Assembly: GCF_003202435.1 (NCBI RefSeq) | Contig: NZ_QJHK01000002.1 | Span: 468,843-532,842, forward strand | DNA length: 64,000 nucleotides | From: Flavobacterium cheongpyeongense | GTDB lineage: Bacteria; Bacteroidota; Bacteroidia; Flavobacteriales; Flavobacteriaceae | Direction of reading: 5' to 3' | Part shown: positions 37,559 to 49,330 of the stretch, one piece after another | Layout of the letters: each line of letters begins with the position of its first letter | Position numbering within the stretch: the first letter of the stretch is position 1 | The notes under the pieces: generated by a model | The model's input: only the letters and a program-made list of their open reading frames with translations | What the model was told of the DNA's origin: nothing | Databases searched by the model: none | Made by a program: the position numbers and the translations under genes

Positions 37559-38959
37559 CTATTTCCCGATACAAAAATTAGCAAAAATATTCCCCAATAA
37601 TTCATCATTTGTAACTTGACCTGTGATGAGTCCAAATTGATACAAGGCTTCACGAATATCCAACGCCATAAGATCACTGGACAGATTGGTTTCTAGTCCA
37701 AATTTCACTTTTTGTATTTCTTCTAAGGCTTTTAATAACGAATCGTAATGTCTTGTATTTGTGACTATTGTTTCGTTGTTTCTTAGCGCTCCGGTGTTTA
37801 CGAACGAAAGCAATTGATTCTTTAAATCCTCGATGCCTTCTTTGTTTTTGGCTGAAATTTTTAAAAGTTTAAGGTTTAAAGTTTCAAGTTGGTTGTTGAT
37901 ACTTAAGATTTCATTTTCAGCTAACAAATCAATTTTATTTATAACTACTAGAATTGGTTTTAGAGGGTATTTGTTTTTTACTTTTTCAATTTCAGTGATA
38001 TAGTCAAAACCTGAAACTTTAAACTTTAAACCATCAAACAAAAAGATAACGACTTGCGCTTGTTCAATTTTTTCAAAAGTTTTTTGAATGCCAATGCTTT
38101 CAACATAATCTTTGGTTTCGCGAATTCCAGCCGTATCAATAAATCGGAAGCCAATGCCACCAATCACCAATTCGTCTTCAATGGTATCACGGGTGGTACC
38201 CGCAATTTCCGAAACAATGGCGCGCTCTTCGTTTAATAATGCATTTAACAAAGTAGATTTTCCAACATTCGGTTCACCTACAATGGCCACTGGAATTCCG
38301 TTTTTAATAACGTTTCCAACTGCAAAAGAATCAATCAAACGTTTCAATACAAATTCAATTCGGTTGACCAATTCGTGAAATTGAGTTCTATCAGCAAATT
38401 CTACATCTTCTTCGGCAAAGTCCAATTCGAGTTCGATAAGGGAGGCAAAATTCAATAGCTCTTCACGCAGTTTGGCAATTTCGTTCGAGAAACCACCTCG
38501 CATTTGCTGCATCGCAATCTGGTGAGAAGCTTCGTTGTCTGACGAAATCAAATCGGCAACGGCTTCGGCTTGGGATAAATCCAATTTTCCATTCAAAAAT
38601 GCTCTAAGGGTAAATTCACCGGCATCAGCCATTCGACAGCCTTTACGCAACAATAACTGAATAATTTGTTGCTGAATATACGTAGAACCATGACATGAAA
38701 TTTCGATAGTATTTTCACCGGTATACGAATTAGGCTCTTTAAATACCGAAACCAAAACCTCATCAAGAGTTTTAGTATCATCAACTATGTGGCCTAAATG
38801 TAAAGTATGGGTTTTCTGCCTGGTTAAGTCCTTGTTTTTTATAGATTTAAAAACTGAATTTCCGATAGCAATAGCATCTGATCCTGAAATCCGAATAATG
38901 GCGATAGCTCCTGCTCCGGACGGTGTAGCCAAAGCAACTATAGAATCTTGATTTATCAT
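37559..38959 (-). CDS. mnmE: tRNA modification GTPase MnmE (TrmE)
   Basis: 466 residues from the ATG at 38959: MINQDSIVALATPSGAGAIA is the usual N-terminus. An upstream in-frame ATG at 38986 adds nine residues unlike the family and lies before the -7 box. The tetrahydrofolate-binding N-domain, helical domain and inserted G domain are all present, with G1 GEPNVGKSTLLNALL, G2/G3 AGTTRDTIEDE...DTAGIRET and G4 NKID. The protein ends in CIGK, the conserved C-terminal motif. With MnmG it installs the 5-carboxymethylaminomethyl group on wobble U34 of tRNAs. Housekeeping gene, very confident. Confidence 0.97.
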   Translation of the reverse strand: MINQDSIVALATPSGAGAIAIIRISGSDAIAIGNSVFKSIKNKDLTRQKTHTLHLGHIVDDTKTLDEVLVSVFKEPNSYTGENTIEISCHGSTYIQQQIIQLLLRKGCRMADAGEFTLRAFLNGKLDLSQAEAVADLISSDNEASHQIAMQQMRGGFSNEIAKLREELLNFASLIELELDFAEEDVEFADRTQFHELVNRIEFVLKRLIDSFAVGNVIKNGIPVAIVGEPNVGKSTLLNALLNEERAIVSEIAGTTRDTIEDELVIGGIGFRFIDTAGIRETKDYVESIGIQKTFEKIEQAQVVIFLFDGLKFKVSGFDYITEIEKVKNKYPLKPILVVINKIDLLAENEILSINNQLETLNLKLLKISAKNKEGIEDLKNQLLSFVNTGALRNNETIVTNTRHYDSLLKALEEIQKVKFGLETNLSSDLMALDIREALYQFGLITGQVTNDELLGNIFANFCIGK

Positions 38960-38963
38960 AAGA

Positions 38964-38971
38964 CAAAGGTA
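38964..38971 (-). promoter_or_regulatory. -7 promoter box of mnmE (TACCTTTG), leaderless transcript likely
   Basis: On the - strand TACCTTTG matches the Bacteroidetes TAnnTTTG box and is only 4 bases before the mnmE ATG. A start at about the ATG would give a leaderless mRNA and would exclude the upstream ATG. The -33 TTG element is not clear. Confidence 0.4.
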
Positions 38972-39060
38972 TAAAAAAGGGGACAAATTTAAGAACAGAA
39001 TGTCTATCAGGAAATAAACGAATCATTTTAAAATAAGAGACAGAAAAACAACTTTTTGGA

Positions 39061-39094
39061 AATAAAAAAGGAGCCATGTAAAATTTGGCTCCTT
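39061..39094 (-). terminator. Rho-independent terminator of katG
   Basis: AAGGAGCCA and TGGCTCCTT (39068-39076 / 39086-39094) form a 9-bp stem. On the - strand it is followed by TTTTTATT and lies about 40 bases after the katG stop. Confidence 0.85.
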
Positions 39095-39131
39095 ATATTA
39101 TTTAGTGCTTATTGCAATCCATCAGATTAAA

Positions 39132-41408
<2,277 letters not shown>

Positions 41409-41752
41409 TTATTTTTTTGATTTTTTATTATTTAATCGAATGACTAATTTACAAACTAAACAACCAAACTATATATACAATCTATATTATATAAATGTAC
41501 TTTCATAGATAAAATCTATTTTAAAAAAATCCTTTTAAATCGAAGAAGGAAACTATTTTATAGATAAAAAAGTAATTTCAATAAAAATACAAAAAATATT
41601 TTTCTTTTATATAACTGATATTCAAAAACTTGAACAAAAATTTTAGGTATCTATCTTAAAAAATATTATTTTAGCATTTGGCAATTATTATACATTTATG
41701 AAGCAACCAGGATTTCTTTTGAAACAAAAAAACTATTGGGTTATATGGAGCC

Positions 41753-42042
41753 AATCCTTTATTGTATCGTATTAATTCTTTTCAAAAATTTAAAGCTATT
41801 GTAAGAGTTGAAAAATCTTTGAATCAAAAAGAAACCATCAGAATAATCCCGAATTGGATCCTGATAAAAAATGATTTTATTAAAGTAACTAGATAAAAAT
41901 ATGGTATAGTTCGAGTTTTTTAGCAGAGAAACAGGAAAAAAATGTAGAAATAAGCGTTTTTGAAAATGATTTTTCTGTTCCCGATACAATTTTCTATCTA
42001 AAATTGCTGGAACTGACGAAAAATTTCATCAAAACTAATTGA
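41753..42042 (+). pseudogene. Decayed coding fragment of unknown family
   Basis: Two neighbouring + frames look protein-like. At 41753-41896 they read NPLLYRINSFQKFKAIVRVE and on to IIPNWILIKNDFIKVTR, then stop. At 41914-42042 they read SFLAEKQEKNVEISVFENDF...IFYLKLLELTKNFIKTN and then stop. The frame differs between the parts, which suggests a frameshifted gene. I do not recognise the family, and chance is possible. Confidence 0.25.
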
Positions 42043-42123
42043 AACGATACATTAACAAAAATTAATATTCATCAACATTATTAAATGTAAATAGCATCAT
42101 AGTTATCTTAATAACATGTAAAA

Positions 42124-42131
42124 TACTTTTG
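42124..42131 (+). promoter_or_regulatory. -7 promoter box of the GH130-like gene
   Basis: TACTTTTG matches TAnnTTTG and lies 53 bases before the ATG at 42185. The -33 element is not obvious. Confidence 0.4.
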
Positions 42132-42184
42132 CGTGTTATTAGTTTCTTCAAGCCTGCCTATAACAGAAGTAAATAAAACGTAGT

Positions 42185-43240
42185 ATGAGTGATATAGCCC
42201 GCAGATTTCCCGAAAATCCACTTTTAATGCCAAAAGATTTGCTACCAAGCAGTCCTGAATTAAAAATTATCAGCCTTTTAAATCCCGGGGTTTTTGTATT
42301 TGAAGGTAAAACATGGCTTTTAGTTCGTGTTGCCGAGTCTATTACGCAAAAAGAAGGTGTGATTTTTTTTCCTATAATCAATAGTTTAGGGAAAGTAGAA
42401 ATTATAGAAATACCATTAAATGACCCCGACTTAGTAGCCACAGACGCGAGAATAGTGCAATACAAGGGGTTGGACTATCTTACCACACTTTCACATTTAC
42501 GGATTTTGTGTTCTGAAAATGGTATTGATTTTTATACCCCAAAAAACATTTATCCAATTATGGCTTCTGGAATTTTAGAGCAGTTTGGGATAGAAGATGC
42601 CAGGGTTAGTTATATAGAAAATACTTACTACATAACGTATACGGCAGTTTCAAGCAGCGGAGTTGGGGTTGGATTACGCACAACAAAAGACTGGAAAACC
42701 TTTGAAAAAAAAGGCATGATATTTCCTCCACATAATAAAGATTGTGCCCTTTTTGAAGAAAAAATAAACGGTAAGTTTTATGCCCTGCATCGGCCCTCGA
42801 GTCCACAAATTGGTGGCAATTTTATTTGGCTGGCAGAATCACCGGATGGAATCCACTGGGGAAATCACAAATTTCTTCTAGGAACCAGAAAAGGCTTATG
42901 GGATAGTGCAAGGGTTGGTGCAGGAGCTTCTCCGATTAAAACTGACAAAGGATGGCTCGAAATTTATCATGGTGCAAATGCAGAACATCAATATTGTCTG
43001 GGTGCTTTTTTAATGGACTTAGAAGATCCATCCATAGTAATCGCCCGAACCTTGGAACCTATTATGATGCCTCGGGAAAATTATGAACTCAGCGGTTTTT
43101 TTGGATATGTTATTTTTACAAACGGACATGTTGTAGAGGGAGATAAACTGACCATTTATTATGGTGCTGCAGATGAATTTGTTTGTGGTGCTTATTTTTC
43201 AATTGCAGAAATTTTATCAGCTTTAGCCTATTCCTATTAA
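42185..43240 (+). CDS. GH130-like glycoside phosphorylase/hydrolase family protein
   Basis: 351 residues forming a five-bladed beta-propeller pattern. RRFPENPLLMPKDLLPSS is the usual start (R...NP.l...d..P). Later segments include FGIEDARVSYIENTYYITYT with the Asp of the GxEDPR motif, GLRTTKDWKTFEKKGMIFPP, KDCALFEEKINGKFYALHRP, and WLEIYHGANAEHQYCLGAFL. GH130 enzymes phosphorolyse or hydrolyse beta-mannosides. The motif GIEDAR differs slightly from the common GxEDPR. It stands alone between the katG region and a bidirectional terminator. Family is likely; substrate unknown. Confidence 0.8.
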   Translation: MSDIARRFPENPLLMPKDLLPSSPELKIISLLNPGVFVFEGKTWLLVRVAESITQKEGVIFFPIINSLGKVEIIEIPLNDPDLVATDARIVQYKGLDYLTTLSHLRILCSENGIDFYTPKNIYPIMASGILEQFGIEDARVSYIENTYYITYTAVSSSGVGVGLRTTKDWKTFEKKGMIFPPHNKDCALFEEKINGKFYALHRPSSPQIGGNFIWLAESPDGIHWGNHKFLLGTRKGLWDSARVGAGASPIKTDKGWLEIYHGANAEHQYCLGAFLMDLEDPSIVIARTLEPIMMPRENYELSGFFGYVIFTNGHVVEGDKLTIYYGAADEFVCGAYFSIAEILSALAYSY

Positions 43241-43262
43241 TATTTATTTCTTAAACAAATAA

Positions 43263-43297
43263 AAAAACTCAGAAAATCGATATGTTTCTGAGTTTTT
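43263..43297. terminator. Bidirectional Rho-independent terminator
   Basis: AAAAACTCAGAAA (43263-43275) pairs perfectly with TTTCTGAGTTTTT (43285-43297). It lies between the convergent GH130-like and 2OG-oxygenase genes and ends in T-runs on both strands. Confidence 0.85.
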
Positions 43298-43328
43298 GAT
43301 TTTGCATTTTATACTATTTCAAGTCCAT

Positions 43329-44447
43329 TTATTGAAGATCGAATACGTTACCTAAGTGTTCCTCCATAATAAAATAGGGATTATTTGTTTGGGTCACAGA
43401 CCTGATATGTATTAAACTTGTTTTGCTCATCATTCTTAACATCTGGCGACGTTCGCATTTAATGATCTCACCATTTTCTATTCTCTGGCCGGCGATAAAC
43501 GCACTTCGGCCATGAGCGCAAAGGTGATTATTCACAAAAATAAGATCTCCTGAATTCGGAATATAATCACTATTTATTAGTGTTTTAGCCTCATCCCAAA
43601 AATCCATTAAATTAGTAAGTGCCTCGGATGTCTGCCCTGCATTTTCGTTAAATATTTGCTCCGCTGCATCGAAGCGTATAAAAGGAAGCTCACGGTTGCC
43701 ATATAAAACAGAAGCCAGCGGTGCTGAATCCGAAATATCTTCATCTTCATAATTCGCATCTTTCGGGCATTGATATATGGGATCAAATAATTTTTCCATA
43801 ACGGCATTGACTTCTCCATGTGAGCGAACAGAATACAGGGTTGAAGGCACTCTTTCTTCATTTCTTAGATAAAGAAAACTCAAAAAATCTGCCTGATTTA
43901 ATAAAAAAGCATCCTCTGTATGCACAAATAAATCGGTTTTAGATCCCGAACCTGTTTGTGTGTTTGACATCTTCTCATCCGGAATAACAGCATGCAAAAG
44001 ACCTCCACCCTTTCTCTGTGCATAATATTGTACAGGTTTAGAAGGTACTGCACCGTGCAAAAGCGAGCAAATAAAGCCATACTTATTTAATTTTTGATAA
44101 TCTGCACCCTGCCAGTTTGGAGGAGTAGGTCCTAACTCCTGCTGATCTACTTCAACAAGTCCTTTAAAGACAATGGCACCATATTGCTTCGCAGAAAAAT
44201 CAGTTCCAAACTGACTTAATATCCGGGTAATCCGTTCGGGTAGCAATTGAAATGCATGCAGATGAAGTGAAGCTATATACTCTGGATTTTCATAATTATC
44301 AAAGGCTTTTACCAAAAGGTTTCCAACATTTGATAAAATATTTCTCTCTTGAGGAGTTACATCAACGATGAGCGGTCTTGTAGGAATATCAAAAGACATT
44401 TTTTCATTAGCAGGTCTTTCAATTGAAATAATAGATTGTGATTTCAT
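43329..44447 (-). CDS. Fe(II)/2-oxoglutarate oxygenase, clavaminate synthase-like (VioC/AsnO type)
   Basis: 372 residues. The metal triad is H176-x-E178 in FVHTEDAFLL plus H312 in NHLCAHGRSAFIAGQR; the following Arg would bind 2-oxoglutarate. LSFLYLRNEERVPSTLYSVR and the GDLIFVNN lead are typical of VioC, AsnO and related amino-acid hydroxylases. Such enzymes hydroxylate free amino acids, often as building blocks of peptides. The gene is divergent from the siderophore operon and shares its upstream region, so it may supply or modify a precursor, but this is inferred only from position. Confidence 0.85.
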   Translation of the reverse strand: MKSQSIISIERPANEKMSFDIPTRPLIVDVTPQERNILSNVGNLLVKAFDNYENPEYIASLHLHAFQLLPERITRILSQFGTDFSAKQYGAIVFKGLVEVDQQELGPTPPNWQGADYQKLNKYGFICSLLHGAVPSKPVQYYAQRKGGGLLHAVIPDEKMSNTQTGSGSKTDLFVHTEDAFLLNQADFLSFLYLRNEERVPSTLYSVRSHGEVNAVMEKLFDPIYQCPKDANYEDEDISDSAPLASVLYGNRELPFIRFDAAEQIFNENAGQTSEALTNLMDFWDEAKTLINSDYIPNSGDLIFVNNHLCAHGRSAFIAGQRIENGEIIKCERRQMLRMMSKTSLIHIRSVTQTNNPYFIMEEHLGNVFDLQ

Positions 44448-44605
44448 TTTTAATCTGTTTAGGTTACTTAATAGCCAATTGAAAATTTAAACATAAAGCC
44501 TTAAATACAAGCTATATATAATTTTAATTTGGGACATACAACTAGTCATGTACGGGCATTCGGATAAAATTTTTCATATTTATTTTTTTTATTACTTTTA
44601 ATTTA

Positions 44606-44671
44606 TACTTTTGTTTTTACTTAGTCTAAATAACATTTACTTACAAATATATTTTTATTTAATCTAAATAA
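44606..44671 (+). promoter_or_regulatory. Promoter of the siderophore operon with two Fur-like boxes
   Basis: TACTTTTG (44606-44613) is a TAnnTTTG box. Downstream are TTACTTAGTCTAAATAA (44617-44633, one arm mismatch) and TTATTTAATCTAAATAA (44655-44671, perfect 7-bp arms around ATC). The same palindrome occurs at the TonB receptor promoter. Placement at and just after the expected transcription start fits repression. Fur identity is inferred from the siderophore context. Confidence 0.65.
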
Positions 44672-44702
44672 CAATAATTTTGTTGAGAAAATTTAAAAAA
44701 AT

Positions 44703-45338
44703 ATGAAAATAAAAGCGAACCCCGGAAAAACAGAGGCGTCAAATTCCTCCGATAAACCAAATACAGTTTCAGAGAATATCCGTAACAGAAGAAGCATTTA
44801 TGGTGATCAATATGTCAAAGGAAATCTATCTGATGAACTCCTTTCAGAAATCTTAATAAATGCCACTTGGGCTCCCAATCATAAGATGACAGAACCCTGG
44901 AGGTTCGTTGTTTTAAGAGGAAAATATCTTGAAGGATATGGAGAATATATGGTCAACTACTACAAGGATTCGTATGCAAAAGAACTGTCTCCTGAAGCCT
45001 TAGATAAAAAACTGACGTTTTTACGAAACTATCCTTTAAATGCTATTTGCCTGATTGGGATCATACTGGTCAGAAATACCAAAATAAATCTTCCTGAATG
45101 GGAAGAAGTAGCTGCTGTTTCGTCTGCTGTACAAAATATGGCACTCACCTGTACGGCAAATAATATCGGAAGTTACTGGAGTACAAAAAAAGTTGCGATT
45201 GACTATATAACTGAATTTGGTCTTTCTGCAAACGAAAATTCTCTAGGCATGCTGTTTCTGGGTTATTACCCTGATGATTTAAAAATATCCAAAAAAAAGA
45301 GAACCCCACTATCCAAAAAAGTGACTTATCTGCAATAA
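44703..45338 (+). CDS. Nitroreductase-family flavoprotein
   Basis: 211 residues, the normal length. The N-terminal NIRNRRSIYGDQYVKG binds FMN, followed by LINATWAPNHKMTEPWRFVV, and the C-terminal AVQNMALTCTANNIGSYWST and LGMLFLGYYP complete the fold. Members transfer hydride from NAD(P)H to varied electrophiles using FMN. It is the first gene after the iron-type promoter, 30 bases before the decarboxylase, so it is part of the operon. A role as flavin or ferric-siderophore reductase, or in building the siderophore, is possible but not shown. Confidence 0.85.
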   Translation: MKIKANPGKTEASNSSDKPNTVSENIRNRRSIYGDQYVKGNLSDELLSEILINATWAPNHKMTEPWRFVVLRGKYLEGYGEYMVNYYKDSYAKELSPEALDKKLTFLRNYPLNAICLIGIILVRNTKINLPEWEEVAAVSSAVQNMALTCTANNIGSYWSTKKVAIDYITEFGLSANENSLGMLFLGYYPDDLKISKKKRTPLSKKVTYLQ

Positions 45339-45368
45339 GTATTAACAATCCCTAAATAAAAAACCTAT

Positions 45369-46892
45369 ATGAACAACACATTAATTGATTATGAAAAAAC
45401 AAAAAATCTGGTGTTTACTCCAGATCAGGATTATTATAATGATATTTTCCACCAACATGCCACCTCCGGATATACTGAAGCCATACATCTGGCACAGGAA
45501 CGGGTTTCAGATTTTTTAAAAAACAACCGTAAACCTTTTAGCGGAATCAGGCCGGAAGAAATGAAATCAAAAGTAGAAAATATTGATTTAGACACCCCTC
45601 TGCCCGATTATGAAAGCCTGTTTAATGAAGTTGATGAACTCTATGTAAACCATGCCACAGCGTACCATCTTCCGGAATATATTGCTCATTTAAATTGCCC
45701 TGTGGTAATTCCTGCCCTGGCGGCTGAAGTACTCATTAGTGCTATTAATTCATCTCAGGATACTTATGACCAAAGTGCCGGAGGTACTTTTATAGAGCGA
45801 AAACTAATCGACTGGACCAGTGAACAAATTGGGTATTCTGATAAAGCAGATGGAATTTTTACAGCCGGTGGCTCCCAAAGCAATTTAATGGGATTATTAC
45901 TGGCAAGAGATTATTTTTCCCTTGAATTTCAAAAATGGAACATCAAACTTGATGGTTTACCACCAGACGCCAGCAAATTCCGCATTTTTGTTTCAGATAA
46001 AGCCCATTTCAGCAATCATAAAAACGCCTGGATTTTAGGTCTTGGCGAACAAGCTATTGTGCATGTGGGAGTGGATTCCAGATACCGAATGGATCCTAAA
46101 CAGCTGGAAAAAGCCATATTAGAAGAAAAAGCAAAAGGCAATATCCCAATAGCAATTACAGCCACTGCCGGAACTACAGATTTTGGTAACGTGGATCCCT
46201 TAACTGAAATAGCCCGGATTGCAAGCCGTAATAATTTGTGGCTGCATGTTGATGCTGCTTATGGCTGTGGACTATTACTGACAGAAAAATACAGGTATCT
46301 CTTAAATGGCATTGAACTTGCAGACTCGGTAACGATCGACTATCACAAATCTTTCTTTCAGCCCATCAGCAGCAGTGCTTTTATTGTAAAAAACAAACTG
46401 CATCTTAACATCATCAAACACCACGCTGATTATCTGAATCCAAAAGAGCAAAATTATGATGCCCTTCCGGCACAGATCAATAAATCTATTATTCAGAGTA
46501 CCCGCCGTTTTGATGCACTAAAACTCTGGTTTACCCTGCGCTATATGGGCAAGAAAAAACTGGGCCAATACACGGAAACCATTATTGCAATGGCCAGCGA
46601 AACAGCTGACTTATTAGAGGCTGATAAAGATTTTGAGCTTTTAACAGATTCTGATTTAGGTGTTTTAGTTTTTAGATACAAGCCATCCGGCTGGCAGGGC
46701 GACTGCTGTAAAATGAATTTGCATATAAAAACCAAATTGTTTTTTAGTGGCGAAGTATTAGTTGCCAGCACAAAAGTAAACGGCATCTTCTACCTGAAGT
46801 TTACCATTTTGAACCCATTAACAACTATTGCACACATTCATACTATCCTTTCAATCATAAAAAAACACGGAAATGAATACATCTTCTCATAA
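45369..46892 (+). CDS. PLP-dependent diamine-forming decarboxylase (RhbB/DesA-like)
   Basis: 507 residues, group II amino-acid decarboxylase. HLNCPVVIPALAAEVLISAI, FTAGGSQSNLMGLLLARDYF, LWLHVDAAYGCG and the PLP lysine K327 in DSVTIDYHKSFFQPISSSAF are all present. Family members in siderophore loci decarboxylate 2,4-diaminobutyrate (RhbB) or lysine (DesA). No diaminobutyrate aminotransferase gene accompanies it here, so lysine to cadaverine, or ornithine to putrescine, is more economical. It overlaps the next gene by 20 bases. Confident in family; substrate inferred. Confidence 0.9.
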   Translation: MNNTLIDYEKTKNLVFTPDQDYYNDIFHQHATSGYTEAIHLAQERVSDFLKNNRKPFSGIRPEEMKSKVENIDLDTPLPDYESLFNEVDELYVNHATAYHLPEYIAHLNCPVVIPALAAEVLISAINSSQDTYDQSAGGTFIERKLIDWTSEQIGYSDKADGIFTAGGSQSNLMGLLLARDYFSLEFQKWNIKLDGLPPDASKFRIFVSDKAHFSNHKNAWILGLGEQAIVHVGVDSRYRMDPKQLEKAILEEKAKGNIPIAITATAGTTDFGNVDPLTEIARIASRNNLWLHVDAAYGCGLLLTEKYRYLLNGIELADSVTIDYHKSFFQPISSSAFIVKNKLHLNIIKHHADYLNPKEQNYDALPAQINKSIIQSTRRFDALKLWFTLRYMGKKKLGQYTETIIAMASETADLLEADKDFELLTDSDLGVLVFRYKPSGWQGDCCKMNLHIKTKLFFSGEVLVASTKVNGIFYLKFTILNPLTTIAHIHTILSIIKKHGNEYIFS

Positions 46893-49329
46893 CCCGATTG
46901 CTCAGGAAGCGGTCCATATTACGTTTACCATTTTACTTAACTGCTGCCTGCGCGAGCTGGGAAACAGCAGTTTTTATGAAGGAATCCCCAAATACGATCC
47001 TGTACTAAAATCGTACATGTCAAAGTATAATCATAAACTTCATCTAAAATTGGACTTTCCTTTTGATAATATTGAAATATATGCGCCGATACGTTACCGA
47101 TCTGAAACCTTCAGACATCTGTATGATTTTCCTGTAATGGAACGTGACCTTACAACTGAAACCATAAAAGAAATAGATCCAGACCGTCTTTTGGAATTAA
47201 TTACAAATCAGGTGAGACAGCAGTATCCGCTGGCAGATTCTAAAAATGTAAAAAAAAGAATGCAACTGAGTACAGAAAAAATAGCTCAGTTTTTAGAACA
47301 TTTTAAAGATTCAGAGCAGCGGTTCAATAAGCCTGAAATGACATTTATTGAAGCAGAACAATTATTTCCGGCAGGACATTTACTTCATCCGCTTACCAAA
47401 GGACGTGAAGGGTTTACGGAATCAGAAGTCTTGAAATATGCACCGGAAACCGGCGGTCTTTTTCAGTTGTATTATTTTTTAGTGCATCCTGATCTGGTTA
47501 CCGAAAAATCTGTAGATGACATTCTGCCTTCAGATTTTGCTAAAGCAACAGTAGTAGAAGCAAACAAGAAAGATAAAAAAGGATACGATTTACTGGAAAA
47601 ATATCCGGACTGGAAAGTGCTTCCGCTTCACCCCTGGGAAGCTGCACATTTTAAAAACCAGCCTCTATTTGATACACTGGTAAAAGAACACCTTATTATC
47701 GATTTAGGCAAATTTGGAAAAGAATTTACAGCAACCTCATCAGTAAGAACTGTATACAATAAGGAAAGCGATTATATGTACAAATTTTCCCTTCATGTGA
47801 AAATCACAGGTGCTGAACGGATTAATCATCACCATGAACTTTACAGAGGCTATGAGGTATCCCGGCTGATGCAGACTGACTGGGGAGCCAATGTAAGAAA
47901 AACGTATCCTGATATTGAGCTGATCTGTGATCCGGGCTTTATATCCGTATCCTACAACGGAAATGTACTGGATAGCTTTTCTACCAGTGTGCGATACAAT
48001 CCGTTTAAAATTACTGGTACCGAAAAAGAAAAAAATATCTGTTTAATAGCTTCTCTATGTCAGGACAGTATATTGGGAGATCCTTCCAGAATAGAGCATG
48101 TGATTCAAAAAGCTTCACAGCAAACGGGATTATCAATAGAAAAAACCAGTGCGCTTTGGTTCAAAAAATACATCGATATTATAGTTACAGGTGTCGTAAA
48201 AATGTTTAACGAGCAGGGCATGTTCTGCGAGTGGCATCAGCAAAATACACTTGTACAATTGGATGCAGCGTTCATGCCTAAAAAACTTTTTTTCCGTGAT
48301 AATCAAAGTTTTTTATTCCGGAAATCATTTGAAGAGCAATTAAATAAAATTGTCCCTGGTCTTTCTGAAAACGGAAAAATGTTCATTCCGGACGATCGTT
48401 TATTTAATCTGTTGCTTCATTATTTCTGGGTAGGAAACATATTGGCTGTGGTAAATACATTTGGTGCCAACGGACTTACAGATGAAAAAACGCTCTTAAA
48501 TATGCTGTATGACAAATTAGAAGATTTACAAAAAGAAGACAAAAGCGGTCTGGTTGCGTTTATCCTTGAAAGCCGATACTGGAAGGTAAAAGGCAATTTA
48601 CTTACGGCACTAAATGATATAGATTGCGGCGGTAATCCTGCAGGCGTGACCCGTATCAATTTTCCGAATGTTTTACACAAACGCTTTTTTTCAGAGCAAT
48701 TAATACATCCAAAAGGAAAAGAAATTGTCTACAACCGTTATTTCCCTAAAGAAGATGTGACGATTAGTTTACGCCCTGTTGATTTAGAAAATGACTTAGA
48801 AATGCTGCATGAATGGTTTCATCGTGAACACGCCAAAGCAGCTTGGAAAATGGACTGGACACTGCGCGAACTTGAAGCGTATTACAGAACCCTGCTTCCG
48901 GGCGACGGTTTGTACAGCTATATAGGAATGGCGAACGGTGAACCGACTTTTAATATTGAAATATATTGGCCAACCCGCGATGTACTGGGAGATTATTATG
49001 ATGTCCTGCCTACGGATTATGGAACCCATCAATTTATTGCACCAACAGATCCTAAGCAAAAATTTGTCTCCCCATCAACGCAATGCATGATTGATTACGT
49101 GTTTGCCCAATCTGAAGTTGGTAAAATGGTTGGCGAAGGCGCTGTTGACTCCAGAGCTTCAATGATGAACAAAGCTTTTCATGGTTTTAAAATCGAAAAA
49201 GTCATTGAAATGCCACATAAAACAGCAAACCTTAATTTTTGTTATCGCGAATGGTATTGGGCCAAATTCCCTCAAAACAAAGATATTATAATCAACATTA
49301 AAGCAGAACATAATCTTATAAACCAATAG
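46873..49329 (+). CDS. IucA/IucC-type NIS synthetase fused to a GNAT N-acyltransferase
   Basis: 818 residues. Residues 1 to about 600 are an NRPS-independent siderophore synthetase (FPAGHLLHPLTKGREGF, HPWEAAHF, TATSSVRTVYN, INHHHELYRGYEV, WHQQNTLVQLDAAF). From about 630 to the end is a GNAT domain of the IucB/RhbD type (ISLRPVDLENDLEMLHEWFH, YIGMANGEPTFNIEIYWPTR, KAFHGFKIEKVIEMPHK). In rhizobactin 1021 these are separate proteins, RhbC and RhbD, encoded in this order, so the gene is a natural rhbC-rhbD fusion. It would acylate the hydroxylated diamine and condense it with citrate. Confidence 0.9.
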   Translation: MNTSSHNPIAQEAVHITFTILLNCCLRELGNSSFYEGIPKYDPVLKSYMSKYNHKLHLKLDFPFDNIEIYAPIRYRSETFRHLYDFPVMERDLTTETIKEIDPDRLLELITNQVRQQYPLADSKNVKKRMQLSTEKIAQFLEHFKDSEQRFNKPEMTFIEAEQLFPAGHLLHPLTKGREGFTESEVLKYAPETGGLFQLYYFLVHPDLVTEKSVDDILPSDFAKATVVEANKKDKKGYDLLEKYPDWKVLPLHPWEAAHFKNQPLFDTLVKEHLIIDLGKFGKEFTATSSVRTVYNKESDYMYKFSLHVKITGAERINHHHELYRGYEVSRLMQTDWGANVRKTYPDIELICDPGFISVSYNGNVLDSFSTSVRYNPFKITGTEKEKNICLIASLCQDSILGDPSRIEHVIQKASQQTGLSIEKTSALWFKKYIDIIVTGVVKMFNEQGMFCEWHQQNTLVQLDAAFMPKKLFFRDNQSFLFRKSFEEQLNKIVPGLSENGKMFIPDDRLFNLLLHYFWVGNILAVVNTFGANGLTDEKTLLNMLYDKLEDLQKEDKSGLVAFILESRYWKVKGNLLTALNDIDCGGNPAGVTRINFPNVLHKRFFSEQLIHPKGKEIVYNRYFPKEDVTISLRPVDLENDLEMLHEWFHREHAKAAWKMDWTLRELEAYYRTLLPGDGLYSYIGMANGEPTFNIEIYWPTRDVLGDYYDVLPTDYGTHQFIAPTDPKQKFVSPSTQCMIDYVFAQSEVGKMVGEGAVDSRASMMNKAFHGFKIEKVIEMPHKTANLNFCYREWYWAKFPQNKDIIINIKAEHNLINQ

Positions 49330-49330
49330 T

